Counted from the stretch's first letter, positions 24,656 through 33,386 are shown. The stretch: DNA of 45,441 nt from DASXVX01 sp036504075 (GCA_036504075.1 DASXVX010000027.1:1-45441); one strand, 5' to 3'. The notes: generated from the sequence alone by a model not told the origin. Translations and numbers: made by a program.

Positions 24656-25681
24656 TTACGCCTGCATATCGAAGACGAGGCGGGCCTTGACGTGCCCCTT
24701 CTCCACCTCTTCGAAGCACTCGTTGACCTGTTCGAGCTTCCGCTTTTCGTAGTTGACGTGGGTCTTGCCCAGGGCGTGCAACTCGAAGGTCTCGGCCAGG
24801 TCCACCCGGGTGCCGACGATGGAGCCGATGACGGAGATACCGTTGAGCACGGTTTCGAAGATGGGCAGTTCGAACTGGTTATCGGCGGGCAGCGCCACCA
24901 TGACGAACTTGCCGCCCCGGCGCAGGGACTGGTAGGCCTGGCCGAACGCCTTCGGCGAAACCGCGAGGGAGATGGCCGCATCGGCGCCGCCCAGCTTCTT
25001 GATCGCCGCCACCGGATCTTCGTTCCGGGCGTTGACGACATAGTCGGCGCCCAGTTCTTTGGCCATCTGGAGCTTGTCGTCCTGCAGGTCGACGGCGACC
25101 ACGGCGGCGCCGGCAATCTTGGCGTACTGCAGGGCCAGGTGCCCGAGGCCGCCGATGCCGTAGATGGCGACGAGGTCCGAGGAGCGGGCGCCCGAGACCT
25201 TGACGGCCTTGTAGGTGGTAACGCCTGCGCAGGTCAGGGGCGAGGCGGCGAAAGGGTCGACACCGTGGGGAACCTTCACGACGTGCCGCGCATAGGCCTT
25301 CGCATACTCGGCGTAGCTCCCGTCCCGGGTGTAGCCGGTCATTTCCTGGGATTCGCAGAGCGTCTCCCAGCCGGACACGCAGTACTCGCAGGTGCAGCAG
25401 GAGTAGCCCAGCCAGGGAATGGCGACCCGGTCGCCTTCCTTGACTTCAGCGACGCCCGCCCCGATGCTCTCGACAATGCCCACGCCTTCATGGCCGGGGA
25501 TCAGCGGCAGCTTGGGCTTGATCGGCCAGTCGCCGTGGGCGGCATGGATATCGGTATGGCACAGGCCGGAAGTCTCGATTTTGACCACAATCTCGCCAAA
25601 ACCGGGTACGGGCTTCTTGACCTCTTCAATAATCAACGGTTTCCCGAACTCGGCTACGATTGCTGCCTTCATCATTGCCAC
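24656..25681 (-). CDS. adhP: Zinc-dependent alcohol dehydrogenase
   Basis: Medium-chain, NAD-dependent alcohol dehydrogenase of 341 residues, the length of the bacterial AdhP/AdhA class. Catalytic-zinc ligands Cys41 and His64 (GLCHTD, PGHEGVG) with a third cysteine in LTCAGVTTYKA; structural-zinc cysteines C95, C98, C101, C109; coenzyme loop GIGGLGHLALQYAK with an acidic residue at the end of the second strand (VAVDL), indicating NAD. It interconverts primary alcohols and aldehydes. The start is GTG at 25681 with AAGGGGG eight bases upstream; an ATG two codons later is possible. It stands alone, divergent from the DinB-like gene. Confidence 0.93.
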   Translation of the reverse strand: MAMMKAAIVAEFGKPLIIEEVKKPVPGFGEIVVKIETSGLCHTDIHAAHGDWPIKPKLPLIPGHEGVGIVESIGAGVAEVKEGDRVAIPWLGYSCCTCEYCVSGWETLCESQEMTGYTRDGSYAEYAKAYARHVVKVPHGVDPFAASPLTCAGVTTYKAVKVSGARSSDLVAIYGIGGLGHLALQYAKIAGAAVVAVDLQDDKLQMAKELGADYVVNARNEDPVAAIKKLGGADAAISLAVSPKAFGQAYQSLRRGGKFVMVALPADNQFELPIFETVLNGISVIGSIVGTRVDLAETFELHALGKTHVNYEKRKLEQVNECFEEVEKGHVKARLVFDMQA

Positions 25682-25893
25682 GAATGTATCCCCCTTGTGA
25701 GTGTGTCAGACGGGGCCCTGAGGACCGGGCGGGGTGACAGCGCTGTGGGTAGTATCGTCTGCCGGGCACAGAAGAATAAGCAATGGTGACGCCAAAGTCA
25801 TGCACACGCCGCTTGGGGGATACACCGGGCGCTGGGTGGTCGTTAGCGGAAGCGTTATACTAGAGGTATCGAGATGAAAGGTGGGGTGCCAAA

Positions 25894-26382
25894 ATGGACG
25901 CGAAGCTGATGAACAGCCTGATCGACTACCACTACTGGGCGAACGGCCGGATGCTCAACGCCATGGACGGTCTCACTCCGGAGCAGTTCACCCGGGACCT
26001 GGGCAGCAGCTTTCCTTCGATCCAACTGACGCTGGCGCACATGCTGAACGCGGAGGCCGTCTGGCTGGGCCGGATTCTGAACGAGCCGGTGGCCAGGGTG
26101 GAGCCGCAGCAGATTCCGGACGTCGCCGCTGTCCGGGAGCGCTGGGCAGCCCTGGAGCCGCTTTTCCGCAAGGCGGCGGCAGGCGAACTGGACCGCGTGG
26201 TTGTTGCCCGCACGAGCGCCGGCAAGGAGTTTCGCCATCCACTGTGGGAAGTGTTGCATCAGCTTTCCAGCCACGGTACCTACCACCGCGGCCAGCTTAC
26301 GACCATGCTGCGTCAGCTTGGCGTGACGCCGGCCCAGATGGACCTGATCTTGTACTACCGGGAGCAGAGTGGTCAGGCGTAG
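25894..26382 (+). CDS. DinB/YfiT-type four-helix protein
   Basis: A 162-residue protein of the DinB-like superfamily, probable metal-dependent thiol transferases or hydrolases of unknown substrate. The metal-binding histidines are visible: H48 in QLTLAHMLNAEAVW and the pair in LSSHGTYHRGQLTTML near residue 130. The N-terminus LIDYHYWANGRMLNAMDGL is typical. The ATG has GAAAGGTGGGG upstream, and an Adh-type gene is transcribed divergently about 210 bases to the left. A strong hairpin terminator follows, so it is monocistronic. Confidence 0.9.
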   Translation: MDAKLMNSLIDYHYWANGRMLNAMDGLTPEQFTRDLGSSFPSIQLTLAHMLNAEAVWLGRILNEPVARVEPQQIPDVAAVRERWAALEPLFRKAAAGELDRVVVARTSAGKEFRHPLWEVLHQLSSHGTYHRGQLTTMLRQLGVTPAQMDLILYYREQSGQA

Positions 26383-26408
26383 TTCCTTCAACGTGATAGG
26401 CTAACCGA

Positions 26409-26455
26409 AAAAAGAACGGCGCCGGCTCCCCTTACGGGAAGAAGCGCCGTTCTTG
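26409..26455 (+). terminator. Terminator of the DinB-like gene
   Basis: AAGAACGGCGC pairs with GCGCCGTTCTT, enclosing an inner CCCC/GGG stem, about 30 bases after the stop. A-rich before and TTCTTG after, so it could work both ways. Confidence 0.7.
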
Positions 26456-26802
26456 CCTGCTCTATCCGGTTCAGTCAGTCACGGGACACTCACGATATCG
26501 ATGTAGGTGGGCGTGGTGCTGGTCTTGCGGCTCAAAATTTTTCCGCTGGAACGACGATGCCGCGTAAAAAATCTGCGTGAGATCGGGGAGACCCCTGAAA
26601 GTCGAGGATCCGGGAGTGGCTGCCGGGTTCCGGCAGTGCAGTACGACCGGGTGTTAACGGCTTCCCCGATTGGCCGCTACAGAACATTGGCTGGACGCAG
26701 ACCCCGGACGCCGCCGTCCGGGTCCTGCCGCGAGGAGATTTGCGCCCCGCCGTCGAAGGCATGGGGCCAACGCACATTTCGCACACGAAGGAGACCGGTT
26801 GG
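26456..26802. other. Gene-free spacer with a foldable segment
   Basis: About 350 bases before the thioesterase gene. Within it ATCGGGGAGACC (26580-26591) can pair with GGCTTCCCCGAT near 26665-26676, enclosing a perfect CTGCCGG-GTT-CCGGCAG hairpin (about 26619-26637). It could be a structured leader or small RNA, but I match it to no known riboswitch or RNA family. Confidence 0.3.
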
Positions 26803-27213
26803 ATGATAACCAAAGAGAATGTAGGCGGCGACGTGCCCTTTAATCAATACCTGGGCATTGAAATCGTCACCATAGAGACCGGGCGGGTGGTCATCGCCCT
26901 GGACCCGCGGCCGGAGTACCTCAACAGCTGGCAGGTCATGCACGGCGGCATCACCATGACCATGCTGGACGTGGCGCTGGGCTCGGCGCTGCGGACCACT
27001 GACCCCGAACTGAGCAGCGCCATTTCGGTCGAGCTCAAGACGAATTTCATCGCACCCGGGAAAGGGCGGATTCTGGCTGAAGGACGTGTGCTGCACAAGG
27101 GCTCTACCATTTCGGTCTGCGAGGGTGAGGCCCGCGACGAGGCGGGCGTGCTGCTGGCCAAAGCCGTGGGGACATATACTTTGCATCGGAAAAAGGACTC
27201 TGGGGAGCGGTGA
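26803..27213 (+). CDS. PaaI-type hotdog thioesterase
   Basis: A 136-residue single-domain hotdog protein of the PaaI/4HBT family, which hydrolyses acyl-CoA thioesters. The motif LNSWQVMHGGITMTMLDVAL contains the conserved HGG with the helix that follows, and ELKTNFIAPGKGRILAEGRVLHKGSTISVCEGEA is the standard second half. The start at 26803 is chosen because AAGGAG lies nine bases upstream; the frame is open to 26740. It sits alone before the second liv operon and could release CoA from aromatic or branched acyl-CoAs, but nothing in sequence names the substrate. Confidence 0.88.
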   Translation: MITKENVGGDVPFNQYLGIEIVTIETGRVVIALDPRPEYLNSWQVMHGGITMTMLDVALGSALRTTDPELSSAISVELKTNFIAPGKGRILAEGRVLHKGSTISVCEGEARDEAGVLLAKAVGTYTLHRKKDSGER

Positions 27214-27260
27214 CAGCCCGGATTCAAACAATAAGAAGCCAAACCGCACACATTTTTCTG

Positions 27261-27421
27261 TCTACTATCCCTTGATTGATAAACATGATTTATCCCACCA
27301 ATGTTATTTACTAATAATGTGAAGGATAAGATTGTACGGCTGTAGTACTAGTTATGCTTAATATCGCCAGGGCATTGCGGGGTTTTCGCCCGGCGATCAA
27401 GTCAGAAGGGGGTTCCGAGAA
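27261..27421 (+). promoter_or_regulatory. AT-rich upstream region of the second liv operon
   Basis: Much AT-richer than its surroundings. It contains an inverted repeat GATAAA-N5-TTTATC (27277-27293) that could be an operator and several TAAT/TATG-type -10 candidates between 27311 and 27362. I cannot fix one promoter, and no sigma-54 element is visible here, unlike the first liv operon. Confidence 0.4.
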
Positions 27422-28597
27422 ATGTCCAAACGTCCGCGTTTTGCCGCTCTGGCCCTGTTGCTCACAGTGCTGACCGGTCTCCTGATCGGATGCGGTGGCA
27501 GCGCCAAGGAAACCGCCAAGCCCGCGGCTGAAGCGCCCAAGGCAGAAGCCAAGAAGCCGATCAAGGTTGGCGCAGTCTTTATTCTTTCCGGTGGCAACTC
27601 CGGCTACGGCATCGCCCAGCGGGCCGGCGTCGAACTGGCCCGCGACGAGATCAACAAGGCCGGCGGCATCAACGGCGCCCAGCTCGAGGTGATCTTCGAG
27701 GACAGCCAGGGCAACAAGGACCTGGCCATTAACGCCTTCCGGAAGCTGATCGACAAGGATGAGGTCACGGCGCTCATCGGTCCGACGCTCTCGACCGAAA
27801 TGTTCGGCGCCGGCCCCGTCGCCCAGCAGTCCGCCATTCCCGCCCTGGGCATCTCCAACACGGTCAACGGCATCACCGACATCGGCAACTACATCTTCCG
27901 CAACTCCCTGCCGGAAGCGGCCATTCTGCCGTACACCGTCAAGCAGGCCATCGCGAAGTACAGCCTGAAGAAAGTCGCCGTCATGTGGGCATCTAACGAC
28001 GACTTCTCCAACGGCGGCTATACGATCTTCAAGCAGGAACTCGCCAAGAACAACATTGCGATCACGACCGAAGCTTCCTTCAACGTGAAGGACACCGAGT
28101 TCGGCGCCCAGCTGACGAAGGTCCTGGCGACCAACCCCGACGGCATCGTCCTCTCCGCCCTGTACCAGGAAGCTGCGCTGGTGATGGTCCAGGCCCGCAA
28201 GATGGGCTACAAGGGCCCGTTCATCGGCGGCAACGGCTTCAACTCCCCGGCGCTGTTGGAAGTGGCCAAGGAAGCAGCGGACGGCGCCATCGTCGGCTCG
28301 CCGTGGTTCCCCGGCCGTGACGACCCGAAGGCCAAGAAGTTCGTCGCTGATTTCACCGCCAAGACGGGCAAGGCGCCCGACCAGTTCGCCGCCCAGGCGT
28401 TCGACGGCATGTACCTGATGGCGACGGCCATCAAGAACGCCAACTCCACCAACCGGGACAAGGTGCGCGACGCCCTCGCCGCCATCAAGAACCTGGAAGG
28501 CGTGACCGGCAAGTTCTCCTTCGATGCGAACCGTAACCCGGATATGGCGCCGACGATCCTCATCATCAAGGGCGGCGCTTACACCGAACTGAAGTAG
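27422..28597 (+). CDS. livK: LivK-type substrate-binding lipoprotein (second operon)
   Basis: A 391-residue lipoprotein of the Leu/Ile/Val-binding family: signal MSKRPRFAALALLLTVLTG with lipobox LIGC (Cys24), then a mature domain KKPIKVGAVFILSGGNSGYG, GGINGAQLEVIFEDSQGNKD and ALIGPTLSTEM. The ATG has AGAAGGGGG upstream. First gene of a complete LIV importer operon on the plus strand, followed by a strong hairpin that may lower expression of the downstream membrane and ATPase genes relative to the binding protein. Its sequence differs clearly from the receptor at 7548-8765, so the two importers probably have different ligands. Confidence 0.93.
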   Translation: MSKRPRFAALALLLTVLTGLLIGCGGSAKETAKPAAEAPKAEAKKPIKVGAVFILSGGNSGYGIAQRAGVELARDEINKAGGINGAQLEVIFEDSQGNKDLAINAFRKLIDKDEVTALIGPTLSTEMFGAGPVAQQSAIPALGISNTVNGITDIGNYIFRNSLPEAAILPYTVKQAIAKYSLKKVAVMWASNDDFSNGGYTIFKQELAKNNIAITTEASFNVKDTEFGAQLTKVLATNPDGIVLSALYQEAALVMVQARKMGYKGPFIGGNGFNSPALLEVAKEAADGAIVGSPWFPGRDDPKAKKFVADFTAKTGKAPDQFAAQAFDGMYLMATAIKNANSTNRDKVRDALAAIKNLEGVTGKFSFDANRNPDMAPTILIIKGGAYTELK

Positions 28598-28606
28598 GCT
28601 CGGCCT

Positions 28607-28637
28607 GCGGGGGGCGGTTCGCCCCCCGCTCCTTGTC
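28607..28637 (+). terminator. Hairpin between livK2 and livH2
   Basis: GCGGGGGGC (28607-28615) pairs perfectly with GCCCCCCGC (28621-28629), five-base loop, with a weak CTCCTT tail. Such hairpins after a binding-protein gene usually act as partial terminators or mRNA stabilisers. Confidence 0.6.
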
Positions 28638-28661
28638 GTATCAGGAAGGAGGCGGGCAGCA

Positions 28662-29555
28662 GTGTTCCTCCAACAAGTGCTCAATGGCATCACCCAGGGT
28701 GGAACCTACGCCCTGGTGGCGTTGGGCTACACGCTGATTTTCGGCGTGCTGGAAATCATCAACATGGCCCACGGTGAGATTTTCATGATCGGCGCCATGA
28801 CGGGCTATTTCTTTGTGACCAAGCTGGGCTGGGGTCTGGTGCCGGGCCTGGCGGCCGGCATGGTCGGCGCGGCCCTCGCCGGGGCCGTGCTGGAGTTTAC
28901 GGCGCTCCGGGCGCTGCGGCGGAAAGGCGTCACGAATCTGGCGCCGCTGATCAGTACCATTGGCCTGTCGCTGGTGCTGCAAAATACTATGGTCCGGGCG
29001 ATCGGCGGCGAGCCGCGCTCGTTCCGGGTGCCGCTGGGCAACGGTATGCTCCACTTCGGTCCGCTCATGATCACCACGGCGCAGGCGGTGGTGCTGCTGA
29101 TATCGGTGGTGCTGATGCTGGCACTCCAGTGGACGTTGTCGAAGACGAAGCTGGGCCGGGCGGTGCGGGCGGTCTCGGAGAACCCGGAGACGGCTTCGCT
29201 GCTGGGCGTGAACGTTTCGGGCGTCGTCCTTGCCACCGTAATGCTGGCCTCCGGGCTGGGCGGCGCGGCGGGTGTGCTGGTGGGCATCTCGTACGTCTCG
29301 GTTTCGGCGGTCATGGGGCTGTCGTATGGCCTGAAGGGGCTGGCGGTAATCATTCTCGGCGGGCTCGGGAACGTCAAGGGCGCCGTGGCGGGCGGCCTGC
29401 TGATCGGTATTTTGGAGGCGCTCACGGTGGCCTACGGCGGCCCCACGGGCGCCGCCTACAAGGATGCCGTCGCCTTCGGTTTCCTCTTTCTGATCCTGGT
29501 GCTGCGGCCGCAGGGCCTCTTCGGCCAGAGTTCCGCTGCCACGAGGAGGTCGTAA
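28662..29555 (+). CDS. livH: LIV-type ABC permease LivH (second operon)
   Basis: A 297-residue permease with about eight membrane segments and the LivH motif INMAHGEIFMIGAM near residue 35, plus LGVNVSGVVLATVMLASGLGG and GNVKGAVAGGLLIGILEAL toward the C-terminus. The start is GTG at 28662 with AGGAAGGAGG upstream. It precedes livM2 with a one-base gap, so the two are translationally linked. Confidence 0.93.
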   Translation: MFLQQVLNGITQGGTYALVALGYTLIFGVLEIINMAHGEIFMIGAMTGYFFVTKLGWGLVPGLAAGMVGAALAGAVLEFTALRALRRKGVTNLAPLISTIGLSLVLQNTMVRAIGGEPRSFRVPLGNGMLHFGPLMITTAQAVVLLISVVLMLALQWTLSKTKLGRAVRAVSENPETASLLGVNVSGVVLATVMLASGLGGAAGVLVGISYVSVSAVMGLSYGLKGLAVIILGGLGNVKGAVAGGLLIGILEALTVAYGGPTGAAYKDAVAFGFLFLILVLRPQGLFGQSSAATRRS

Positions 29556-29556
29556 C

Positions 29557-30564
29557 GTGGCCGAACTGCTGAATAACTATTACCTGCAGATCTTCACGTT
29601 CATCGGGATCAACGCACTTTTGTCGCTGTCGGTCTACCTGGTGCTTTCCACCGGCCAACTCACGCTGGGCAACGCCGGTTTCCTGTCGCTGGGCGCCTTC
29701 ACGACGGCGCTCCTCGCGACGAAGGCGGGATGGCCCTGGTGGATCAACATCCCCCTCGGCGGCCTCGCGGCGGCAGTCGTCGCCGTCGGGCTGGGCTTCG
29801 CCACGCTGCGGCTGCGGGGCATTTATCTCGCGATTGCCACCCTGGGCTTCACGGAGACCATCCGGGTATTGTGGGTGAACCTCCCGTACACCGGTGGGTC
29901 GCTGGGCATTCGGAACATCCCGAACATTAACAAGCTGTTCCAGCGGTTCATTCAGACTCAGTTCGACGAGGCGCCGCTGGGCCTCTCCTTCTCCCAGTTA
30001 GCCAACCTGACGGTCATGCTAGGGGTCTGGCTGGTGGTAACGCTGACGCTGCTCTTCATCATCCGGCAGGGGAAGAGCCGGGTGGGGCGGGCTTACACCG
30101 CCATTCGGACCGATGAAGTGGCTGCGGGGGCCATGGGCGTCGACGTTGTGCACTACAAGGTGCTGGCCTTTGCCCAGGGGGCCTTTCTGGCAGGGGTTGC
30201 CGGCGGGCTGACCGCTCACACGACTTTTGCCATCGCCCCGGCCGACTTCGCCTTCAACAAGGCCGTGGAGATGCTGACCTACGTGGTCGTGGGCGGCTCC
30301 GGCGTGGCCTTTGGCCCGGTGTTGGGTGCGACGGCGCTGATCTTCATGTCGGAGTCCCTGCGGGACCTCCGGATCCTGGGCGAGCGCATGTCCGACTACC
30401 GGCTGATCATTTACGGTGTGCTCATGATGGTGATCATGGTCATCCGGCCTCAGGGCATCCTTACGCCGGGTCTCTTCAAGTTCCGGGGACCCGCCGTTCC
30501 GTCGGATGAGCAGGCCGGCGTGAGAAAGGAACGGCGGGTCAGAAGGAAGGGGGTGCCCTCATGA
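29557..30564 (+). CDS. livM: LIV-type ABC permease LivM (second operon)
   Basis: A 335-residue permease with the LivM motif STGQLTLGNAGFLSLGAFT and the segment LRGIYLAIATLGFTETIRVLW. The start is GTG at 29557 with ACGAGGAGG before it. The C-terminus ends in a basic tail after about eight membrane segments and overlaps the livG2 start by four bases. Unlike the homologous half at 4828-6645, this one is not fused to the ATPase. Confidence 0.93.
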   Translation: MAELLNNYYLQIFTFIGINALLSLSVYLVLSTGQLTLGNAGFLSLGAFTTALLATKAGWPWWINIPLGGLAAAVVAVGLGFATLRLRGIYLAIATLGFTETIRVLWVNLPYTGGSLGIRNIPNINKLFQRFIQTQFDEAPLGLSFSQLANLTVMLGVWLVVTLTLLFIIRQGKSRVGRAYTAIRTDEVAAGAMGVDVVHYKVLAFAQGAFLAGVAGGLTAHTTFAIAPADFAFNKAVEMLTYVVVGGSGVAFGPVLGATALIFMSESLRDLRILGERMSDYRLIIYGVLMMVIMVIRPQGILTPGLFKFRGPAVPSDEQAGVRKERRVRRKGVPS

Positions 30565-31337
30565 GCGCCATTCTTGAAGTCCGGAAACTGACCGTGCGGT
30601 TCGGCGGCCTGGTGGCCGTCAGCGAAGTGAACCTCACGGTGGAAGCGGGCCAGATCGTCGGGCTGATCGGACCCAACGGCGCCGGCAAAACCACCTGTTT
30701 CAACCTGATTACCGGTCTCCTGGAGCCAACGGAAGGCACGGTCGCGTTTTCCGGCCGGCAGGTGAGCCGCCTGAAGCCGCACCAGATCACGGCGCTGGGC
30801 CTGGCCCGGACGTTCCAGAACATCCGGCTCTTCGGCGAGATGACCGCCCGGGAGAACATTATGGTCGGGCGGCACGCCCGGACGAAGACCGGGGTCGTAG
30901 CCGGCGTCCTGGGGCTCGGGCCGGCCAGGGCGGAGGAGCGGGAATCCGGGGCGAAGGCCGCTGAGTTGCTGGCGTTCGTCGGGCTCGCCGACGTGGCCGA
31001 TCTCCCGGCCAAGGGGCTGCCTTACGGTCAGCAGCGGCGGCTGGAGATTGCCCGGGCGCTTGCAACGGAGCCAAAGCTGCTCTGCCTGGATGAGCCCGCG
31101 GCCGGCATGAACGAGACCGAGTCTGCCGAACTCATGGACCTGGTCCGGCGCATCCGGGACCGGGGGATTACAGTGCTGATCATCGAGCACGACATGCACG
31201 TGGTCATGAACCTGTGCGACCGGGTAGCGGTGCTCAACTTCGGCAAGAAAATCGCCGACGGTACGCCGGCGGAAATTCAGGCTGACCCGGACGTGATCGA
31301 GGCCTACCTGGGGAGGGACGAAGATGCTGCAGGTTAA
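30561..31337 (+). CDS. livG: LIV-type ABC transporter ATPase LivG (second operon)
   Basis: A 258-residue ATPase of the LivG class. Walker A GPNGAGKTT is at about residues 36-44, the LivG-specific ARTFQNIRLFGEMTARENIM follows, signature LPYGQQRRLEIARAL, Walker B LLCLDEPAAGMNE and the switch motif IIEHDMHVVM. The ATG at 30561 overlaps the livM2 stop (ATGA). It overlaps livF2 by 14 bases. Confidence 0.93.
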   Translation: MSAILEVRKLTVRFGGLVAVSEVNLTVEAGQIVGLIGPNGAGKTTCFNLITGLLEPTEGTVAFSGRQVSRLKPHQITALGLARTFQNIRLFGEMTARENIMVGRHARTKTGVVAGVLGLGPARAEERESGAKAAELLAFVGLADVADLPAKGLPYGQQRRLEIARALATEPKLLCLDEPAAGMNETESAELMDLVRRIRDRGITVLIIEHDMHVVMNLCDRVAVLNFGKKIADGTPAEIQADPDVIEAYLGRDEDAAG

Positions 31338-32034
31338 GGGGCTGTCCGTTTCCTACGGGGCGGTGGCCGCCGTGCGCGGCGTCGATCTCCAGGTGAACAG
31401 CGGCGAGGTCGTGGCGCTGATCGGCGCCAACGGGGCGGGCAAGTCGTCCATTCTGCGGGCGATTTCCGGCCTGGTGAAGCCCAGCCTTGGGTCGATTCTG
31501 TTCGAAGGCGTCAACATCGCCGGGACGCGTGCCGACAAGATCACCGACATGGGGCTCTCGCAGGTGCCGGAAGGCCGGGCGGTGCTGGCCCGGATGACGG
31601 TGGTGGAGAATCTGCAAATGGGCGCCTACTGCCGGGCCGATAGCGAAGTGGCTGCCGACCTGGAGAAGGTGCTGGCCCGTTTTCCCCGCCTGGCCGAGCG
31701 AAAGCACCAGCTGGCGGGCACCTTGTCGGGCGGCGAGCAGCAGATGCTGGTGATGGGCCGGGCGCTCATGGCCCGCCCGCGCCTGTTGCTGCTGGACGAG
31801 CCGTCCATGGGCCTGGCGCCCCTGGTGGTGGCCGAAGTGCTGAAGCTGGTCCGGGAGATCAACCAGCAGGGCACGACGGTGCTGTTGGTGGAGCAGAACG
31901 CCCGGCAGGCGCTCAAGATCGCCCACCGGGCCTACGTGCTGGAGACCGGCAAGGTGGTGCTCGCCGGTTCGGCGGCCGAACTCGCGGCCGACGCACGGGT
32001 GGCGGCGGCCTACCTGGGGGGCCGGAAGGGGTAG
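31324..32034 (+). CDS. livF: LIV-type ABC transporter ATPase LivF (second operon)
   Basis: A 236-residue ATPase of the LivF class with Walker A GANGAGKSS (about 34-42), signature LSGGEQQMLVMGRAL and Walker B LLLLDEPSMGLAPLVV. It is last in the operon; the ATG at 31324 lies within livG2 after GGGGAGGG. A terminator stem follows 25 bases after the stop. Same length as the LivF at 4140-4850. Confidence 0.93.
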   Translation: MLQVKGLSVSYGAVAAVRGVDLQVNSGEVVALIGANGAGKSSILRAISGLVKPSLGSILFEGVNIAGTRADKITDMGLSQVPEGRAVLARMTVVENLQMGAYCRADSEVAADLEKVLARFPRLAERKHQLAGTLSGGEQQMLVMGRALMARPRLLLLDEPSMGLAPLVVAEVLKLVREINQQGTTVLLVEQNARQALKIAHRAYVLETGKVVLAGSAAELAADARVAAAYLGGRKG

Positions 32035-32059
32035 GTCATGCTTCGGGCCGTCAGAAAAT

Positions 32060-32090
32060 GCCCTGGCTCTTCTTGAGCCGGGGCTTTTGT
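32060..32090 (+). terminator. Terminator of the second liv operon
   Basis: GCCCTGGCTC (32060-32069) pairs with GAGCCGGGGC (32075-32084), one G-T wobble, followed by TTTTGT. Confidence 0.8.
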
Positions 32091-32195
32091 ATTCCCGGCC
32101 GGATGTGGGGCAGGGCCGGGCGGGTGTGAGCGAGAATTTTCAGTAGGATATGATCTGGCCCGGCGCCGGTTCGACCCTGGCGAGGAGGTACCGCC

Positions 32196-32753
32196 ATGAT
32201 TGGCTTGTTGCAGCCGTTGGAGACCGAGCGTCTGATTCTGCGCCCGTTCGAAATTACCGATGCCGGGACCGTGCGACAATTGGCGGGCGACCGGGAGGTT
32301 GCTGCCACGACGGTGAACATTCCCCATCCCTATCCGGAAGGGGCCGGCGAGCAGTTCGTGGCCTTTACGCGCGAGGCGGCGGCGGGCGGGTTCGGCTACA
32401 CGTACGCGGTCGTCCGCAAATCCGACGGCATCCTGGTCGGCTGCATCGGGCTTGTCGGCACAAACTCCGTCCACCGGCGGGCGGAGCTGAATTACTGGAT
32501 CGGGCGCCCCTACTGGCGCCAGGGCTACGCCTCGGAAGCGGCCCGCCGCATGGTGCAGTTCGGCTTCGAGCGGCTGGACCTGAACAAGATTTCGGCTGCG
32601 CATTTCACCCGAAATCCGGCTTCCGGCAAAGTGATGCAGAAGGCGGGCATGACCTACGAGGGCACCCACCGCCAGGATATTTTGAAGGGGGGGCAGTTCG
32701 AGGATATCGCAACTTACAGCATCTTGCGTGCTGAATTCGAAGCCCGTCGTTGA
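32196..32753 (+). CDS. GNAT N-acetyltransferase, RimJ/RimL type
   Basis: A 185-residue acetyltransferase of the RimJ/RimL subgroup, which transfers an acetyl group from acetyl-CoA to an alpha-amino group of a protein or to a small molecule. Motifs: LETERLILRPFEITDAGTV at the N-terminus, AELNYWIGRPYWRQGYASEA (acetyl-CoA loop region) and KVMQKAGMTYEGTHRQDI near the end. The ATG has GAGGAGG upstream. Its own terminator follows. No neighbour tells the substrate. Confidence 0.92.
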   Translation: MIGLLQPLETERLILRPFEITDAGTVRQLAGDREVAATTVNIPHPYPEGAGEQFVAFTREAAAGGFGYTYAVVRKSDGILVGCIGLVGTNSVHRRAELNYWIGRPYWRQGYASEAARRMVQFGFERLDLNKISAAHFTRNPASGKVMQKAGMTYEGTHRQDILKGGQFEDIATYSILRAEFEARR

Positions 32754-32766
32754 GCAGCACATACAG

Positions 32767-32800
32767 AAAATCCCCGGCTCGCCACGAGCCGGGGATTTTT
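32767..32800. terminator. Bidirectional terminator between GNAT and secreted-protein genes
   Basis: AAAATCCCCGGCTCG and CGAGCCGGGGATTTT form a perfect stem with A and T runs at both ends, 14 bases after the GNAT stop and just after the convergent gene's stop at 32817. Confidence 0.88.
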
Positions 32801-32816
32801 GCCGGGGATTTGTCGA

Positions 32817-33386
32817 TTAGTCGGCCTTGCCTTCGGCGGCGGCCTTGAGGTGCACGATCACCTGGTCGGCAGCACCGTTGGCGGTCCGGAAGAGGTCCAA
32901 CTTGGTCTGCTGCAGCGTGATGATCTGCCGGAGCGCCGCGATGGCGGCGTCGAGGTTCTTGGCCTGGATTGCAGCCTTCAGCTCGTCGTGCTTCGCCTTG
33001 AGCTGCTCGTTGACGCCCTTGATGTCGCCGCGGATGGCCTTCAGTTCATTCATGGCGGCCCTGGCCTTCACGATCTGCTCCTTGTTGACCTTGGGGTCGG
33101 CCTTCAGCGACTGGAACAGCTGCTTGATGGTCGCCAGCTTGCCCTTCAGTTCTTCCCGCTGGGCGACGATCCGGTCGTGAAGGTCCTTTGCCGTGCCTCG
33201 CACGCTCTTCAGGGTTTCACGCGCTGCCTGCTGCTCGGGGGTCAACTCGGGCTTTACCTTCTTCTCTTTCGCCGCCGCCGGGGCGGGGGTGGCGGGAGTC
33301 TCCGCCGCAAACGCCGTCATACCGATCCCCATCACCATCATCGTCGCCAGCAGCATACCGGTCAGCTTCCGTGCCATTCCTGTCAT
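32817..33386 (-). CDS. Secreted alpha-helical protein of unknown function
   Basis: A 189-residue exported protein. The start at 33386 has AAGGAG upstream; the frame is open further but antisense to the ferritin-like gene. Residues 1-28 are a signal peptide (LTGMLLATMMVMGIGMTAFA, cleavage after AFA). A short Pro/Ala linker is followed by about 150 residues that are almost entirely charged helix, Lys/Glu/Ala-rich, with LKSVRGTAKDLHDRIVAQRE and LKAKHDELKAAIQAKNLDAA, so a coiled coil or helical bundle outside the membrane. It looks like other small secreted helical proteins of Bacillota, but I cannot name a function. Confidence 0.82.
   Translation of the reverse strand: MTGMARKLTGMLLATMMVMGIGMTAFAAETPATPAPAAAKEKKVKPELTPEQQAARETLKSVRGTAKDLHDRIVAQREELKGKLATIKQLFQSLKADPKVNKEQIVKARAAMNELKAIRGDIKGVNEQLKAKHDELKAAIQAKNLDAAIAALRQIITLQQTKLDLFRTANGAADQVIVHLKAAAEGKAD

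Noticed and set aside
26466..26530. Minus-strand gene tail ending TYIDIVSVP
   Set aside because: Open for only about 20 codons before a stop upstream in frame; likely chance.
27311..28693. A 460-codon open frame on the minus strand opposite livK2
   Set aside because: It covers the whole lipoprotein gene in antisense and has no domain; the plus-strand gene has lipobox, ribosome site and operon context.
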